Shown: positions 35,204 to 44,088, counted from the first letter of the stretch. The stretch is 64,000 bases of DNA from Arthrobacter sp. 131MFCol6.1 (GCF_000374925.1 NZ_KB895541.1:808122-872121); one strand, 5' to 3'. Translations and numbers: made by a program. The notes: generated by a model from the letters alone, not told the origin.

Positions 35204-35307
35204 AAGAGTGTCCGGCATGCATAGGGTGGAGGTTCAGCGCCGGCGCTTTTTGCCGCCGTCGCGGGCAGCGTGACCTTCGTTGCCACCCAATCAGGAAGGC
35301 CTTCTTC

Positions 35308-35796
35308 GTGATCCTCGCCCGTGAGCCCCACGCCAGGGACGGCTACCGGCTTCTGACAGCAGCGGCCCGTTTAGTCCAACGCCTCCACGACGACGCGTTG
35401 GCTCCGCTGGGATTGACGCGTGCCGCCGTCATCGCCCTGGAAGCCGTGGCACCCCGCCCCATGTACCAGGAGCAGCTCGCCGCAAAAGTCCATGTCCAAG
35501 GCCAAACGCTCGGCCGCGTCCTTGCCCGGCTCGAGGACGGGGGGTTGGTCACGAGGACGCGAAACCCGGAGGATCGGCGCCAATTTCGGGTCGAGATTAC
35601 CGACGCCGGCAACGCCGCACTGCAGGCGGCCTCTCGGGCTGAGCGGGCGGCCGTTCCTGCCGACTTCGACGGGTGGGAGGCCTTGTCTGAACAACTCGCC
35701 CGGTTTGTGGAGTTCTTCCAGGCTCCACGACCGGGAACTCCAGGTTCCAGCGGCCCACCGCCCACCCAAAGCCGGCCCCCAGCTTCAATGAACTAG
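35308..35796 (+). CDS. MarR family transcriptional regulator
   Basis: A 162-residue winged-helix regulator of the MarR family, usually a dimeric repressor released by small ligands. The recognition-helix region (QEQLAAKVHVQGQTLGRVLARLEDGG) and wing (VTRTRNPEDRRQFRVEITDAG) are typical. The GTG at 35308 follows AGGAAGGCCTTCTTC; longer upstream frames cross palindrome C and are unlikely. The C-terminal 25 residues are Pro/Gly-rich and probably disordered. Divergence from the DUF3618 operon with three shared palindromes between them suggests it controls itself and that operon. Confidence 0.85.
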   Translation: MILAREPHARDGYRLLTAAARLVQRLHDDALAPLGLTRAAVIALEAVAPRPMYQEQLAAKVHVQGQTLGRVLARLEDGGLVTRTRNPEDRRQFRVEITDAGNAALQAASRAERAAVPADFDGWEALSEQLARFVEFFQAPRPGTPGSSGPPPTQSRPPASMN

Positions 35797-35992
35797 CCTC
35801 CCCCGGCCAGTTCCCCTGAGCCGGCCACACCCGGGACCCACGGCCGGCCGCCGCTTCCCTTGGAGGCGGGAACGGAGAGGGACGAGCGAGATCCAAGGCC
35901 GCTCCGCCGGGTATTGCGCGTTACTACGCATGCTGATTAAATCGCCGTTACGGCCGGATTCCACGACCGGTATACCGAAAGGAAGTACAAAG

Positions 35993-36259
35993 ATGGGAAT
36001 TCTTGCTTTTCTCATTCTCGGCCTTATCGCCGGAGCTATCGCCAAGGCGATCCTTCCGGGCCGGCAGGGAGGCGGCTGGCTGATCACACTCGTTGTTGGC
36101 GTCGTGGGCGCAATCCTCGGAGGTTGGATCGGCTCGTTGATCTTCGGCGGAGGCCTCGCTGACTTCTTCGATCTGCGGACCTGGCTCCTCTCCATCCTCG
36201 GGGCCGTTATTGTGCTTCTGATCTATGGCGCCCTTGCCGGTCGCAGGACCAGGGCGTAG
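35993..36259 (+). CDS. GlsB/YeaQ/YmgE family stress membrane protein
   Basis: An 88-residue protein with three membrane segments of the transglycosylase-associated (GlsB/YeaQ/YmgE) family. The conserved start MGILAFLILGLIAGAIAKAI, the GRQGGGW turn and the GGWIGSLIFGGG block are all present. In other bacteria these genes respond to envelope, acid or general stress. The ATG at 35993 follows AAGGAAG at nine bases. It sits between the MarR regulator and the Hsp20 gene. Confidence 0.92.
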   Translation: MGILAFLILGLIAGAIAKAILPGRQGGGWLITLVVGVVGAILGGWIGSLIFGGGLADFFDLRTWLLSILGAVIVLLIYGALAGRRTRA

Positions 36260-36585
36260 CAGGCTCGGCCCTTCGGATGCGGGGCTGCCCCTGAGGGCGT
36301 CCTGCAACGTCTGTTAGGCGGCTGCGGGCCGGTTCTGGAACGCCCCGGCAAGGAACTCCTGGTGTTTCACGGCCCGCACCCGCCGAATCCAACCTCATGC
36401 CGGGCCCCCAGCCCCGCCACGCTTCGTCGAGCACAAGCTCTGAAAGTCCTCAAGAGCAGTTCCCTCGGCCGGCGCCGGCGCCGGCGTCGCCGTCATAAGT
36501 AGTAGCCGCCAAAGCGGCCGATGTCACGGCTCCGCGCGCATCCGGCCTCACGGGACCAGCGATGCAAAACAGCAAGGAGATAGAG
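36260..36585. other. 326-base intergenic region before hsp20
   Basis: No gene is supported on either strand. A GCCGGC run (about 36469-36485) is low-complexity. No HAIR or CIRCE element, the usual operators of HspR and HrcA, was recognised before the Hsp20 gene. Confidence 0.4.
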
Positions 36586-37032
36586 ATGGACAACCTATTC
36601 CGCCGCACGGGCATCGACGTGCCCGAACCTGTCCGGCGCTTCCTGCAGGGCGAGACCGACACCTGGCTCAGAGTCGAAGAATACCGGGACGGAAACACCT
36701 TGGTGGTCAGAACCGACATCCCCGGCATCGATCCCGACAAGGACATAGATATCACCGTCACCGAGGGCAACTTGAACATTGTGGCCCGGCGCACGGAACC
36801 TGCGCACAAGGATCAGCCGGGTTACCGCAGCGAAGTGCGGTACGGCGAATATTCTCGCAGCGTCCCGCTCCCCCGCGGGGCGGACACTGACAACGTCGAG
36901 GCCAGCTACATCGACGGTGTCCTGGAAATTCGCGCCCAGATCCCGGAGCAGTCCGGAGCATCCGCCACGAAAGTCCACGTCTCCCGCGGCGGAAGCCAGT
37001 CACCGGAAGCACCTGAGAACTTCGTGACCTGA
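36586..37032 (+). CDS. Hsp20/alpha-crystallin small heat shock protein
   Basis: A 148-residue holdase chaperone that binds unfolding proteins without ATP. The alpha-crystallin domain spans about residues 30-125, with the DIPGIDPDKDIDITVTEGNL start and the A-x-x-x-n-GVL motif as ASYIDGVLEI. The IxI-like tail is not clear. The ATG at 36586 follows AGGAGATAGAG; an in-frame ATG eight codons upstream lacks a site. It stands in a run of stress genes. Confidence 0.93.
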   Translation: MDNLFRRTGIDVPEPVRRFLQGETDTWLRVEEYRDGNTLVVRTDIPGIDPDKDIDITVTEGNLNIVARRTEPAHKDQPGYRSEVRYGEYSRSVPLPRGADTDNVEASYIDGVLEIRAQIPEQSGASATKVHVSRGGSQSPEAPENFVT

Positions 37033-37181
37033 CCGGCAATTCGGGCACTCGACTCAACCGGCACTCACCAGCGACCGCGGCGCCTTCCGGCATCCCTAAC
37101 AGCAGCGAATCCCCTGCTCGACTAACTGGACAAGAACCAGACCTGCTCGTGCACCTTGCTCTCAGCCGTCGCCTCGCTCAA

Positions 37182-37304
37182 GGACCCACCTCGGACAGCG
37201 ACGACGAGGTAATCCTTCACGAAGAGCGAGACATAGCCACCAAGGAGACCGTCCCGGTTGAACGGGTCCGCATCGTTACTGAAACGGTCACCGATGAAGT
37301 CACG
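37182..37304 (+). pseudogene. Remnant of a DUF2382 (YsnF/AvaK-type) protein
   Basis: A stretch of about 41 codons reads DDEVILHEERDIATKETVPV and then ERVRIVTETVTDEVT, closely resembling the C-terminal third of a DUF2382 domain. No PRC-barrel or first half of DUF2382 precedes it, and the frame runs on into unrelated sequence. It is most likely a gene fragment left by deletion. It lies in the 422-base gap 37033-37454, which otherwise holds only the ribosome-binding site of the next gene. Confidence 0.55.
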
Positions 37305-37454
37305 AGCCGTGCCTCCGGGCACCCCTCGGCCGGCGGCGTCAACGGGATACCTTGGCCCCGTACGGCTATGGCCTCTTGCCTGCGGCAGTGCCAGTATGTT
37401 GGGCATCAGGCTCAACCACGGAGCCCCGGCTCCGGGCGGAAAGGACTCGAGGTC

Positions 37455-40121
37455 ATGACCTACATCAACAACTTCAGCGATGTGGGGCGAGGCGACGTTG
37501 CCGTGGCCGGCGGCAAGGGCGTCGGACTGGGCGGCCTCAGCCAGGCAGGACTGCCGGTGCCTCCGGGGTTTGTGCTGAATACCGCAGCCTATGCGGATTA
37601 TGTGGCTGCCAACCATCTCGGGCCCGGCATCCATGAGCTGGCCACCCTGTCGCCGACGGCGGCGCCCCAGGACTATGAGGAAGCCTCGAAACGGATCCGC
37701 GCCCTGTTCACCGGGGGCACCATGCCGGCCGGGATCGCGGCGGAACTCGGCGCCGCCTACGGGAGGCTCGGCAATGGGGACGCGGCCGTGGCGGTGCGCT
37801 CCTCCGCCACGGCCGAGGACCTCGCCTCAGCCAGCTTCGCCGGGCAACAGGAAACCTACCTCAACGTACGCGGGGAAGAGGCCCTGGCCGCGGCCGTGAC
37901 CGAGTGCTGGGCTTCCCTGTGGACGGCGCGTGCCATGGCCTACCGCGCCCGTGAAGGCATCGGACCGGACACGGTGCGCCTCGCGGTCGTGGTCCAGCAG
38001 ATGGTCGACGCCGAGGCGGCCGGGGTGATGTTCACCGCCAATCCGGCCAACGGGCGCCGCGACCAGACGGTGATCAGTGCCGCATGGGGTCTGGGCGAGT
38101 CCGTCGTCAGCGGATTGGTCACCACGGATGACGTCGTCGTCGAAATGGAGACGGGCCGTGTGCTGTCGCGCCGGACAGCTGACAAGGAGGTCATGACCGT
38201 CTACGCGGAGCGCGGCACCGTGGAGCAGCCGGTGCCGGCGGCGCGCCGTCGCCAGGCCGTACTGGACGACCGGGCGGCGGCCGAGCTTGCCGGCTACGGA
38301 ACACGGATTACGGATCATTTCGGGGCGCCGCAGGACATCGAATGGGCACGCGCCGGTGGCGAGTTCTTCATCCTGCAATCCCGGCCCATCACCGCACTGC
38401 CCGAACCGGCAGCCGACGTCCCGGACACCTGGCCGGTGCCCTACCGGCACGGGCTGTACTTCCGGGCAAGCATCGTTGAACAGCTGCCCGACCCGCTCTC
38501 GCCGCTGTTCGCCGACCTCATTGACGGCTCGGTGTCCCGGTCGCTGAGGGCCCTGACGGCCGGCGCCGTCGGCAAGGAAGTAATCCGCGAGGACGACGTC
38601 GGGCTGCCCACCATCAACGGCTACGCCTATTACTACTACCGCAACTCGGGAATGTGGCGGGTGATGGGCAAGTCGCTGACCGCGATGCGCGCGCTGGCCC
38701 GCGGCAAGGCGCATATGGGAGTGGCCGGCTGGCGGGAATTTTCGCATCCCCGCTACGAGGAGGTGATCAAGGACTGGTCGGCGAAGCCCGTCGGGGAGCT
38801 CTCCGGCGAGGAACTGCTGGCGGGTGTGCAGACGCTGCTGGACGCCGGCACGGTGTACTACACGGCCGTGCAGTCCATCATTCCGATCGCCGCAACAAGC
38901 GAAATCTCCTTCCGGGCCTACTACGACAAGTTCGTTCGGCGCGACGGCGATCCCCCCGCGCAGACCTTCCTCCTCGGCTACGACAGCGAACCCATCCGGG
39001 CCGAGAAGTCGCTGTACGACCTCGCGGCCTGGGCCCGGGACGTCCCGGGGCTTGCCCCGGCGATCCTCAACGCACCCACCGCGGCACTGGCCGGGTCGCA
39101 GCGCACCGGGTTCCCGCCTGCCGGCGTGGACCCGGCACCCTGGCAGCGCTGGCATGCCCGTTTCCAGGAGCACCTCGGCCGGTTCGGCCATGCGGTCTAC
39201 AACCTGGACTTCGTCAGCCCGGTGCCGGCCGACGATCCCTCGCCGCTGCTGGAGACGGTGAAGTTTTACCTGCGGGGACAGGGCAATGACCCGTACGAGC
39301 GCCAGCGGCTCTCGGCCGGCCGCCGCGAGGAGGAAACCAGCCGGATCATCGCCCGGCTCGGGCCGAGGCGCTGTGCCGCGTTCCTCCGGTTGCTCCGGTG
39401 GGCACAAAATGCAGCCCCGATCCGCGAGGATGCCCTGGCCGACGTCGGCCTGGCGTGGCCGCTGCTGCGGCAAATGCTGTTCGAGCTCGGACGACGGCTG
39501 GTCGGCTCCGGTGTCATCGCCGAGCCCGGCGACGTCTTCTGGCTGCGCCACCGGGAGTTGCGCAGCGCCGTCGAGTTCGGCCTTGCCGGGTCGGGCACAC
39601 CGGCGGCCGTGGCAATTACCGGGGCAGACCGGCCCGTCCGCGCCGGTGCCGTCGAGGAGCGCAAGATGCTGTGGCGGGGCCAGGCCAAGGCCGCTGCCCC
39701 GCAACTGCTGCCGGAGAGCCGGTGGATGGAGCGGGCCTTCGGCTCCATGATGCCGGCGGGCCCACAGGACCAGCTCGGCGACGTCATCAAGGGCGCCGGC
39801 GCCAGCTCCGGGCAGGTCACCGCCCCCGCCCGCGTCCTGAGCGGGCCCCAGGATTTCGGCCTGATGGAGCCCGGGGACGTCCTGGTGGCCCGCATCACCA
39901 CCCCGGCCTGGACGTCGCTGTTCGCGATGGCCTCCGCCGTGGTCACCGACGTCGGCGGGCCGTTGAGCCACAGTTCAATCGTGGCCCGCGAGTATGGCAT
40001 CCCGGCCGTGCTGGGCACCGGTGTGGCCACCCAGCGGCTCACCAGCGGCCAGCGAATCCGCGTGGACGGCGACGCCGGCACTGTCACGATCTCGGATCAG
40101 GCCGATGGGCAGGGGCCGTGA
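37455..40121 (+). CDS. PEP synthase / rifampin-phosphotransferase-like enzyme
   Basis: An 888-residue dikinase of the PEP-synthase superfamily. An N-terminal ATP-grasp (PEP/pyruvate-binding) domain occupies about residues 1-310 (AVAGGKGVGLGGLSQAGLPV, AVRSSATAEDLASASFAGQ). A long middle domain follows, and a C-terminal swivelling His domain has GGPLSHSSIVAREYGIPAVL with the phospho-acceptor His. The order ATP domain, substrate domain, His domain and the length fit rifampin phosphotransferase (RPH) better than classical PpsA, which ends in a PEP-binding barrel that is missing here. The ATG at 37455 follows AAGGACTCGAGGTC. No rifamycin-associated promoter element is visible. The substrate could be a rifamycin or another metabolite. 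Confidence 0.88.
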   Translation: MTYINNFSDVGRGDVAVAGGKGVGLGGLSQAGLPVPPGFVLNTAAYADYVAANHLGPGIHELATLSPTAAPQDYEEASKRIRALFTGGTMPAGIAAELGAAYGRLGNGDAAVAVRSSATAEDLASASFAGQQETYLNVRGEEALAAAVTECWASLWTARAMAYRAREGIGPDTVRLAVVVQQMVDAEAAGVMFTANPANGRRDQTVISAAWGLGESVVSGLVTTDDVVVEMETGRVLSRRTADKEVMTVYAERGTVEQPVPAARRRQAVLDDRAAAELAGYGTRITDHFGAPQDIEWARAGGEFFILQSRPITALPEPAADVPDTWPVPYRHGLYFRASIVEQLPDPLSPLFADLIDGSVSRSLRALTAGAVGKEVIREDDVGLPTINGYAYYYYRNSGMWRVMGKSLTAMRALARGKAHMGVAGWREFSHPRYEEVIKDWSAKPVGELSGEELLAGVQTLLDAGTVYYTAVQSIIPIAATSEISFRAYYDKFVRRDGDPPAQTFLLGYDSEPIRAEKSLYDLAAWARDVPGLAPAILNAPTAALAGSQRTGFPPAGVDPAPWQRWHARFQEHLGRFGHAVYNLDFVSPVPADDPSPLLETVKFYLRGQGNDPYERQRLSAGRREEETSRIIARLGPRRCAAFLRLLRWAQNAAPIREDALADVGLAWPLLRQMLFELGRRLVGSGVIAEPGDVFWLRHRELRSAVEFGLAGSGTPAAVAITGADRPVRAGAVEERKMLWRGQAKAAAPQLLPESRWMERAFGSMMPAGPQDQLGDVIKGAGASSGQVTAPARVLSGPQDFGLMEPGDVLVARITTPAWTSLFAMASAVVTDVGGPLSHSSIVAREYGIPAVLGTGVATQRLTSGQRIRVDGDAGTVTISDQADGQGP

Positions 40122-40288
40122 CCGGAAGCCGTCAAAACGCTCCTGCCGCCCGCTAGTGCGCGATGATGCAGGGCCTCCGCGGAACACTCATGCGCTCCTG
40201 CCCTTTGCCGTCATGCCTTGTGATTGTTCAACAAGTCACATTTATTCCGCGGGGTGGGCTACCCTCATCGGAAGACTAAGGGGAACTC

Positions 40289-40684
40289 ATGGCGGAAATC
40301 GCGTTGACCTGCACAAACGCAAAGTTGGACCTGGATGCGGAGGGCACCTTCCACCTGACTTGGAAGCCCGGCTCCACGGTCTCGGCAGCCGATGCCGGCG
40401 CCGTCGTTGCGGCCGTCCAGGCGGTGAGTGGAAGCAGTCGGCAGCCGATGATTGTGGAGGTTGTGGACGTGTGCATGAGTCCCGGGGCGAGAGAGACGCT
40501 GTTGGCGAAGCGCTTCGTCTCAGCAGTGGCACTGGTCGGGACTTCCGTCGTGGACCGCGTGGTAGCCGCGGCGCTGCTGCGCCAACAGGATTGCCCGCAC
40601 GGATATTTCACGTCCGTCGACGTTGCCAGGCAGTGGCTGGGACAATTGGCTGCCCCCGCAGCAGAAGAAGGATCCGCGGCATAA
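40289..40684 (+). CDS. Hypothetical protein, SpoIIAA/DUF7793-like
   Basis: A 131-residue cytoplasmic protein. The pattern of strands and helices, the LTWKPGSTVSAADAGAVVAA start and the ending SVDVARQWLGQL resemble small STAS/SpoIIAA-like proteins common in Arthrobacter. I can name no catalytic residue. The ATG follows AAGGGGAACTC. Function is unknown. Confidence 0.7.
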   Translation: MAEIALTCTNAKLDLDAEGTFHLTWKPGSTVSAADAGAVVAAVQAVSGSSRQPMIVEVVDVCMSPGARETLLAKRFVSAVALVGTSVVDRVVAAALLRQQDCPHGYFTSVDVARQWLGQLAAPAAEEGSAA

Positions 40685-40812
40685 CCGTGAGGGTCCACGC
40701 CCTCAGACTCGCGGCCAGCGCAGTTGCCCCGGCCGCCATCCACGAGGCACGAACACTCCGGCTCCGAAGCCTCGGATAACAGCCAGGCGCCACCGACCTG
40801 AAGGAGATCTTC

Positions 40813-41352
40813 ATGGGCAAGCTGACAGTGACCGCTTTTTCTACTCTGGACAACGTTGCCGAGGAGCCCCAGCTCTGGTCGGGCCCGTTCTTCAGCGACG
40901 CCACCGTGGCCTTCAACGAACAAGTTCTGGCCGGGGCGGACTCGATGCTGCTCGGCCGGGTCACTTATGAGGGCTTCGCCGCCTCCTGGCCGTCACGGTC
41001 GGGCGACTTCACGGCCGACACATTCAACGCCATGCCAAAGTATGTCGTGTCCACCACCCTGGACCACGCCGACTGGAACAACAGCACGATTATCGCCGAC
41101 GACATTATCGGCCAAGTCCGCGAACTTCGCGAGCGGGAGAACGTGCTCGTGTGGGGAAGCCCGACGCTGACCAAGACGCTCATGGAGGAAAACCTCGTCG
41201 ACGAGTACGTTCTGCTGCTCTCCCCCATCGTGCTCGGGCGTGGCAAGAAGATGCTGCCGGAGGACGGAACCCGACACACGCTGCACATCGTCGAGCTTGA
41301 GCTCCTCGAAGGCGGGATGCTGGCCCTCCGGATGGCGCCGGCAGCGGCCTAA
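40813..41352 (+). CDS. Dihydrofolate reductase family protein
   Basis: A 179-residue RibD C-terminal-like reductase. It begins MGKLTVTAFSTLDNVAEEPQ and has LLGRVTYEGFAASWP, NVLVWGSPTLTKTLMEENLVDEY and SPIVLGRGKKML, the typical nucleotide and core motifs. An AAGGAGATCTTC sequence lies directly before the ATG. It is the second member of this superfamily in the window, with low similarity to the first. The substrate is unknown. Confidence 0.88.
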   Translation: MGKLTVTAFSTLDNVAEEPQLWSGPFFSDATVAFNEQVLAGADSMLLGRVTYEGFAASWPSRSGDFTADTFNAMPKYVVSTTLDHADWNNSTIIADDIIGQVRELRERENVLVWGSPTLTKTLMEENLVDEYVLLLSPIVLGRGKKMLPEDGTRHTLHIVELELLEGGMLALRMAPAAA

Positions 41353-41377
41353 GGAGTGAGCCCGTCAGAGGATGCGC

Positions 41378-41968
41378 TCAGCTCTTGCGTGTGGGTGCAG
41401 CCCGGACGTGCGCGCGCTGACCTTGTTTGCCGATGAGGCTGAGGAATTCGACCGGCCCGGCGCTGGTGGCGCCGAACCAGTGCGGGGTTCGGGTGTCGAA
41501 CTCCACGGCTTCGCCGGGCCTGAGGATCAGGTCATGTTCACCGAGGACGAGGCGCAAGGTGCCGTTGAGGACATAGGCCCAGTCGTAGCCTTCGTGGGTG
41601 CGCAGCTGAGGCTCCTGTCCATCCCGCCCCGTGGGGAGGATGAACTTGTAGGCCTGAATACCGCCTGGCCGGCGCGTGAGCGGCAAGATCGTCGACCCGT
41701 CTGCACCGGCGACGGGTCGCAGATTGAGCCGGGGGTCGCCGGTCGGCGGCGCATCGACGAGTTCGTCGAGGGTTACCCCGTGCACGCGGGCCAGTGGAAG
41801 GAGCTGCTCGAGGGTGGGCCGCCGCAGGCCTGCTTCGAGTCTGGAGAGTGTGCTGGCGGAGATGCCTGTCTGCTCGGCGAGGTCAGCGAGTGTGACGTCA
41901 CGGCGGAGTCGCAGGCGCTTGAGGCGCGGCCCGACGGCGCTGAGTGTGTGGTCGAGATCGTCGCTCAT
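41378..41968 (-). CDS. XRE-type regulator with C-terminal cupin
   Basis: A 196-residue regulator with an N-terminal helix-turn-helix (about residues 14-68, LRLRRDVTLADLAEQTGISA then STLSRLEAG) and a C-terminal cupin sensor domain (about 105-180, THEGYDWAYVLNGTLRLVLG). Proteins of this design sense a small ligand and usually control adjacent genes. It is divergent from a SAM methyltransferase gene. A short inverted repeat (TTGCC-ATTC-GGCAA, 41978-41991) lies just upstream of the ATG and could be its operator. Confidence 0.9.
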   Translation of the reverse strand: MSDDLDHTLSAVGPRLKRLRLRRDVTLADLAEQTGISASTLSRLEAGLRRPTLEQLLPLARVHGVTLDELVDAPPTGDPRLNLRPVAGADGSTILPLTRRPGGIQAYKFILPTGRDGQEPQLRTHEGYDWAYVLNGTLRLVLGEHDLILRPGEAVEFDTRTPHWFGATSAGPVEFLSLIGKQGQRAHVRAAPTRKS

Positions 41969-42064
41969 GGGGCCATTTTGCCATTCGGCAATACCGCTTG
42001 CACGCCCACGTAATTGTTCACGACCATGGATTCTCAAGCGTAATCAGATCGGAAGGGGTTCCAG

Positions 42065-42760
42065 ATGGCCGAGACGGCAGAGACATCGTCAGAGGAAGAA
42101 GCTGGGGGACGCGACGGGGATGAGATGACGCACAGCTTCGACAAGGACTACTGGCAAGGGCACTGGGCATTGGCCCACGGTGCCACGCAGGCAGATTCGG
42201 GAGGGAGTGCCCCGAACCCGCATCTCGTACGCGAAACCAGCGGACTCGCACCGGGTAGAGCGCTGGATGCCGGGTGCGGGACAGGGGCCGAGGCGACCTG
42301 GCTGGCCGCGCGCGGCTGGCAGGTCACCGGCGCCGACATCTCCGGCGCTGCCCTCGCTCAGGCGGCCGAGCGTGCCGAAGGGCAGTCCGCGCCCGGCAGG
42401 GTGACCTGGGTCGAGGCTGATCTGACGTCGTGGGCGCCGGGAGGCCGCTTCGACCTTGTGACCACCCACTACGCGCACCCGGCGATGCCGCAGCTTGCCT
42501 TCTACGAACGCATCTCACATTGGGTAGCCCCCGGCGGCACACTGTTGATCGTCGGGCACCTGCACGGTCCCGCCACCCCGGGGCACGGGCACCGTCCTCC
42601 CCCGGAAGCGACTGTCACCCTGGCGGACATCACCAGGGGTCTCGACTCTGCCGTATGGAGCATCGCGAGTGCCGAGGAGATCACACGGACGCTCCCCGGA
42701 CCCGGTGACCGCGCTCTCCCGCTGCACGACGTCGTCGTGCGCGCCATCCGACACAGCTGA
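42065..42760 (+). CDS. Class I SAM-dependent methyltransferase
   Basis: A 231-residue Rossmann-fold methyltransferase. Motif I is ALDAGCGTGAEATWLAARGW, followed by an acidic TGADISG ribose-binding residue. The FDLVTTHYAHP block is motif III-like. The ATG at 42065 follows GGAAGGGG, while an internal ATG (MTHSFDKDYWQGHW) opens the domain itself. It is divergent from the XRE-cupin regulator, so it may be its target. The methyl acceptor is unknown. Confidence 0.87.
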   Translation: MAETAETSSEEEAGGRDGDEMTHSFDKDYWQGHWALAHGATQADSGGSAPNPHLVRETSGLAPGRALDAGCGTGAEATWLAARGWQVTGADISGAALAQAAERAEGQSAPGRVTWVEADLTSWAPGGRFDLVTTHYAHPAMPQLAFYERISHWVAPGGTLLIVGHLHGPATPGHGHRPPPEATVTLADITRGLDSAVWSIASAEEITRTLPGPGDRALPLHDVVVRAIRHS

Positions 42761-42797
42761 CCTGACCGTTTCCCGCGCGCTATACCCCCGGTCCCGC

Positions 42798-43127
42798 TCA
42801 GTCCGGCAGGCTGGCATCGACCGGGAAGGTCATGAACGCCGGCGTCTCGTACGGATGAACGGACAGCGCCGCCTTGACGACGGCGTTACGGCGGGAGTGG
42901 GGGAAGATTGCCTCGATCCGGGTTTCCGACACCTCCTCGGGGGAACCGACGACGCCGACGGCCGGGTTCGCGCCGGGCAGCGGGGTAAAGCGCCCGGTGC
43001 CGTCGAGGCTGAACGAGCAGTGTGAGTAATTGCCCAGCCTGCCGGCCCCGGCGTCGCCAATGGCCTGCCGCACCGCGGACGCGGCGTCGGTGGGGACATA
43101 GATGACCAGACAATCCATGGGCTCCAT
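42798..43127 (-). CDS. NIF3/YqfO-type stand-alone domain protein
   Basis: A protein of about 109 residues matching the small CutA-like domain inserted in NIF3/YqfO proteins, here without the metal-binding NIF3 halves. Diagnostic blocks are CLVIYVPTDAASAVRQAIGD, AGRLGNYSHCSFS, GRFTPLPGANPAVG and AALSVHPYETPA. The start is ambiguous between ATG 43127 and ATG 43118, the latter having GGAG close by. Stand-alone copies are widespread and of unknown function; some bind divalent metal. Confidence 0.82.
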   Translation of the reverse strand: MEPMDCLVIYVPTDAASAVRQAIGDAGAGRLGNYSHCSFSLDGTGRFTPLPGANPAVGVVGSPEEVSETRIEAIFPHSRRNAVVKAALSVHPYETPAFMTFPVDASLPD

Positions 43128-43263
43128 GCCAGAAAGTCTGCCATGGAGCCCGGAGGAGTACTGGGCCATACGCCGGAGCGGGTGCGTGCACCGGGCGCCC
43201 GGGCGCACGCACCGGCCTATCATGGGGATCACGGAACGGAACATAAGCGGGAGGCCGCTTAAA

Positions 43264-44088
43264 ATGACCAGCGAACGCGAACGCGCTGCGGCGCCAACGG
43301 GCAACGTTGCGCTCGTGACCGGTGCGAGCCGAGGCGTCGGCCGGGGCATTGCCCTTGGCCTCCTGACCGGGGGGTTTCGAGTTTACGGCTCGGGCCGCTC
43401 GATCAACGAGGCGGACCTGCCGCGGGAAATACGGCGACTGCGCTGCGACCATCTCAGGGACGACGAGACGGCGCGCGTTTTTGAAACAATCCGGTCCGAA
43501 TGCGGCAGCCTCGATCTTCTCGTCAATTGCGCCTGGGGCGGCTACGAGAAGATGGTTGAAAGTGGCGCGTTCACGTGGCCAGCGCCGTTTTGGGATCAGC
43601 CGCCGCATCGCTGGACCGGCATGATGGACGCAGGCGTACGCGCGGCGTTTATGTGCTCGGCGCACGCGGCACGCATGATGACCCCGCAGCACTTTGGCGT
43701 CATCGTCAACATCAGCTTCTGGTCGGCGCAGCGCCACCTCGGCAACACGATTTACGGCATCGCCAAAGCGGCGACAGACAAGATGACGTCAGACATGGCT
43801 CTCGAGCTGAAGCCGTTCGCTGTCCCGGTAATCTCGCTCTACCCCGGCCTGGTTCGAACCGAGGCGGTCCTCGCCGCCGCCAAAAGCGGGGCATTCGACC
43901 TCTCAACCAGCGAAAGCCCCGAGTTCATTGGCCGCGTGATCAACGCGCTGTTCCACGACCCGAACCTGATGGCCCGGACCGGCCAGGTGCTTGTCGCCGC
44001 CGCGGTTGCTAGGGAGCTGGGCGTGCTGGACATCGACGGAAGTTCGCCGCCCGTACTTACCCTGGCGGACCTAGGCTTGGAGGGGTGA
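43264..44088 (+). CDS. Short-chain dehydrogenase/reductase
   Basis: A 274-residue NAD(P)-dependent oxidoreductase. The cofactor motif is VTGASRGVGRGIALGLL, the NAG-type motif reads LLVNCAWGG, and the catalytic Ser-Tyr-Lys set is NISFWS and YGIAKAATDK. The sequence PGLVRTEAV is the usual post-catalytic turn. It resembles human DHRS1-like SDRs in the PFWDQPPHRWTGMMDAGVRA block. It is divergent from the NIF3-like gene. The substrate is unknown. Confidence 0.92.
   Translation: MTSERERAAAPTGNVALVTGASRGVGRGIALGLLTGGFRVYGSGRSINEADLPREIRRLRCDHLRDDETARVFETIRSECGSLDLLVNCAWGGYEKMVESGAFTWPAPFWDQPPHRWTGMMDAGVRAAFMCSAHAARMMTPQHFGVIVNISFWSAQRHLGNTIYGIAKAATDKMTSDMALELKPFAVPVISLYPGLVRTEAVLAAAKSGAFDLSTSESPEFIGRVINALFHDPNLMARTGQVLVAAAVARELGVLDIDGSSPPVLTLADLGLEG

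Noticed and set aside
36260..36585. HAIR or CIRCE heat-shock operator before hsp20
   Set aside because: No CTTGAGT/ACTCAAG or TTAGCACTC/GAGTGCTAA pair with the right spacing was found.
37033..37454. Rifamycin-associated element upstream of the RPH-like gene
   Set aside because: Only a weak CTTGCCTGCGGCAGTGCC-like string is seen; the 19-bp palindrome with GGGGCTTGC arms is absent.
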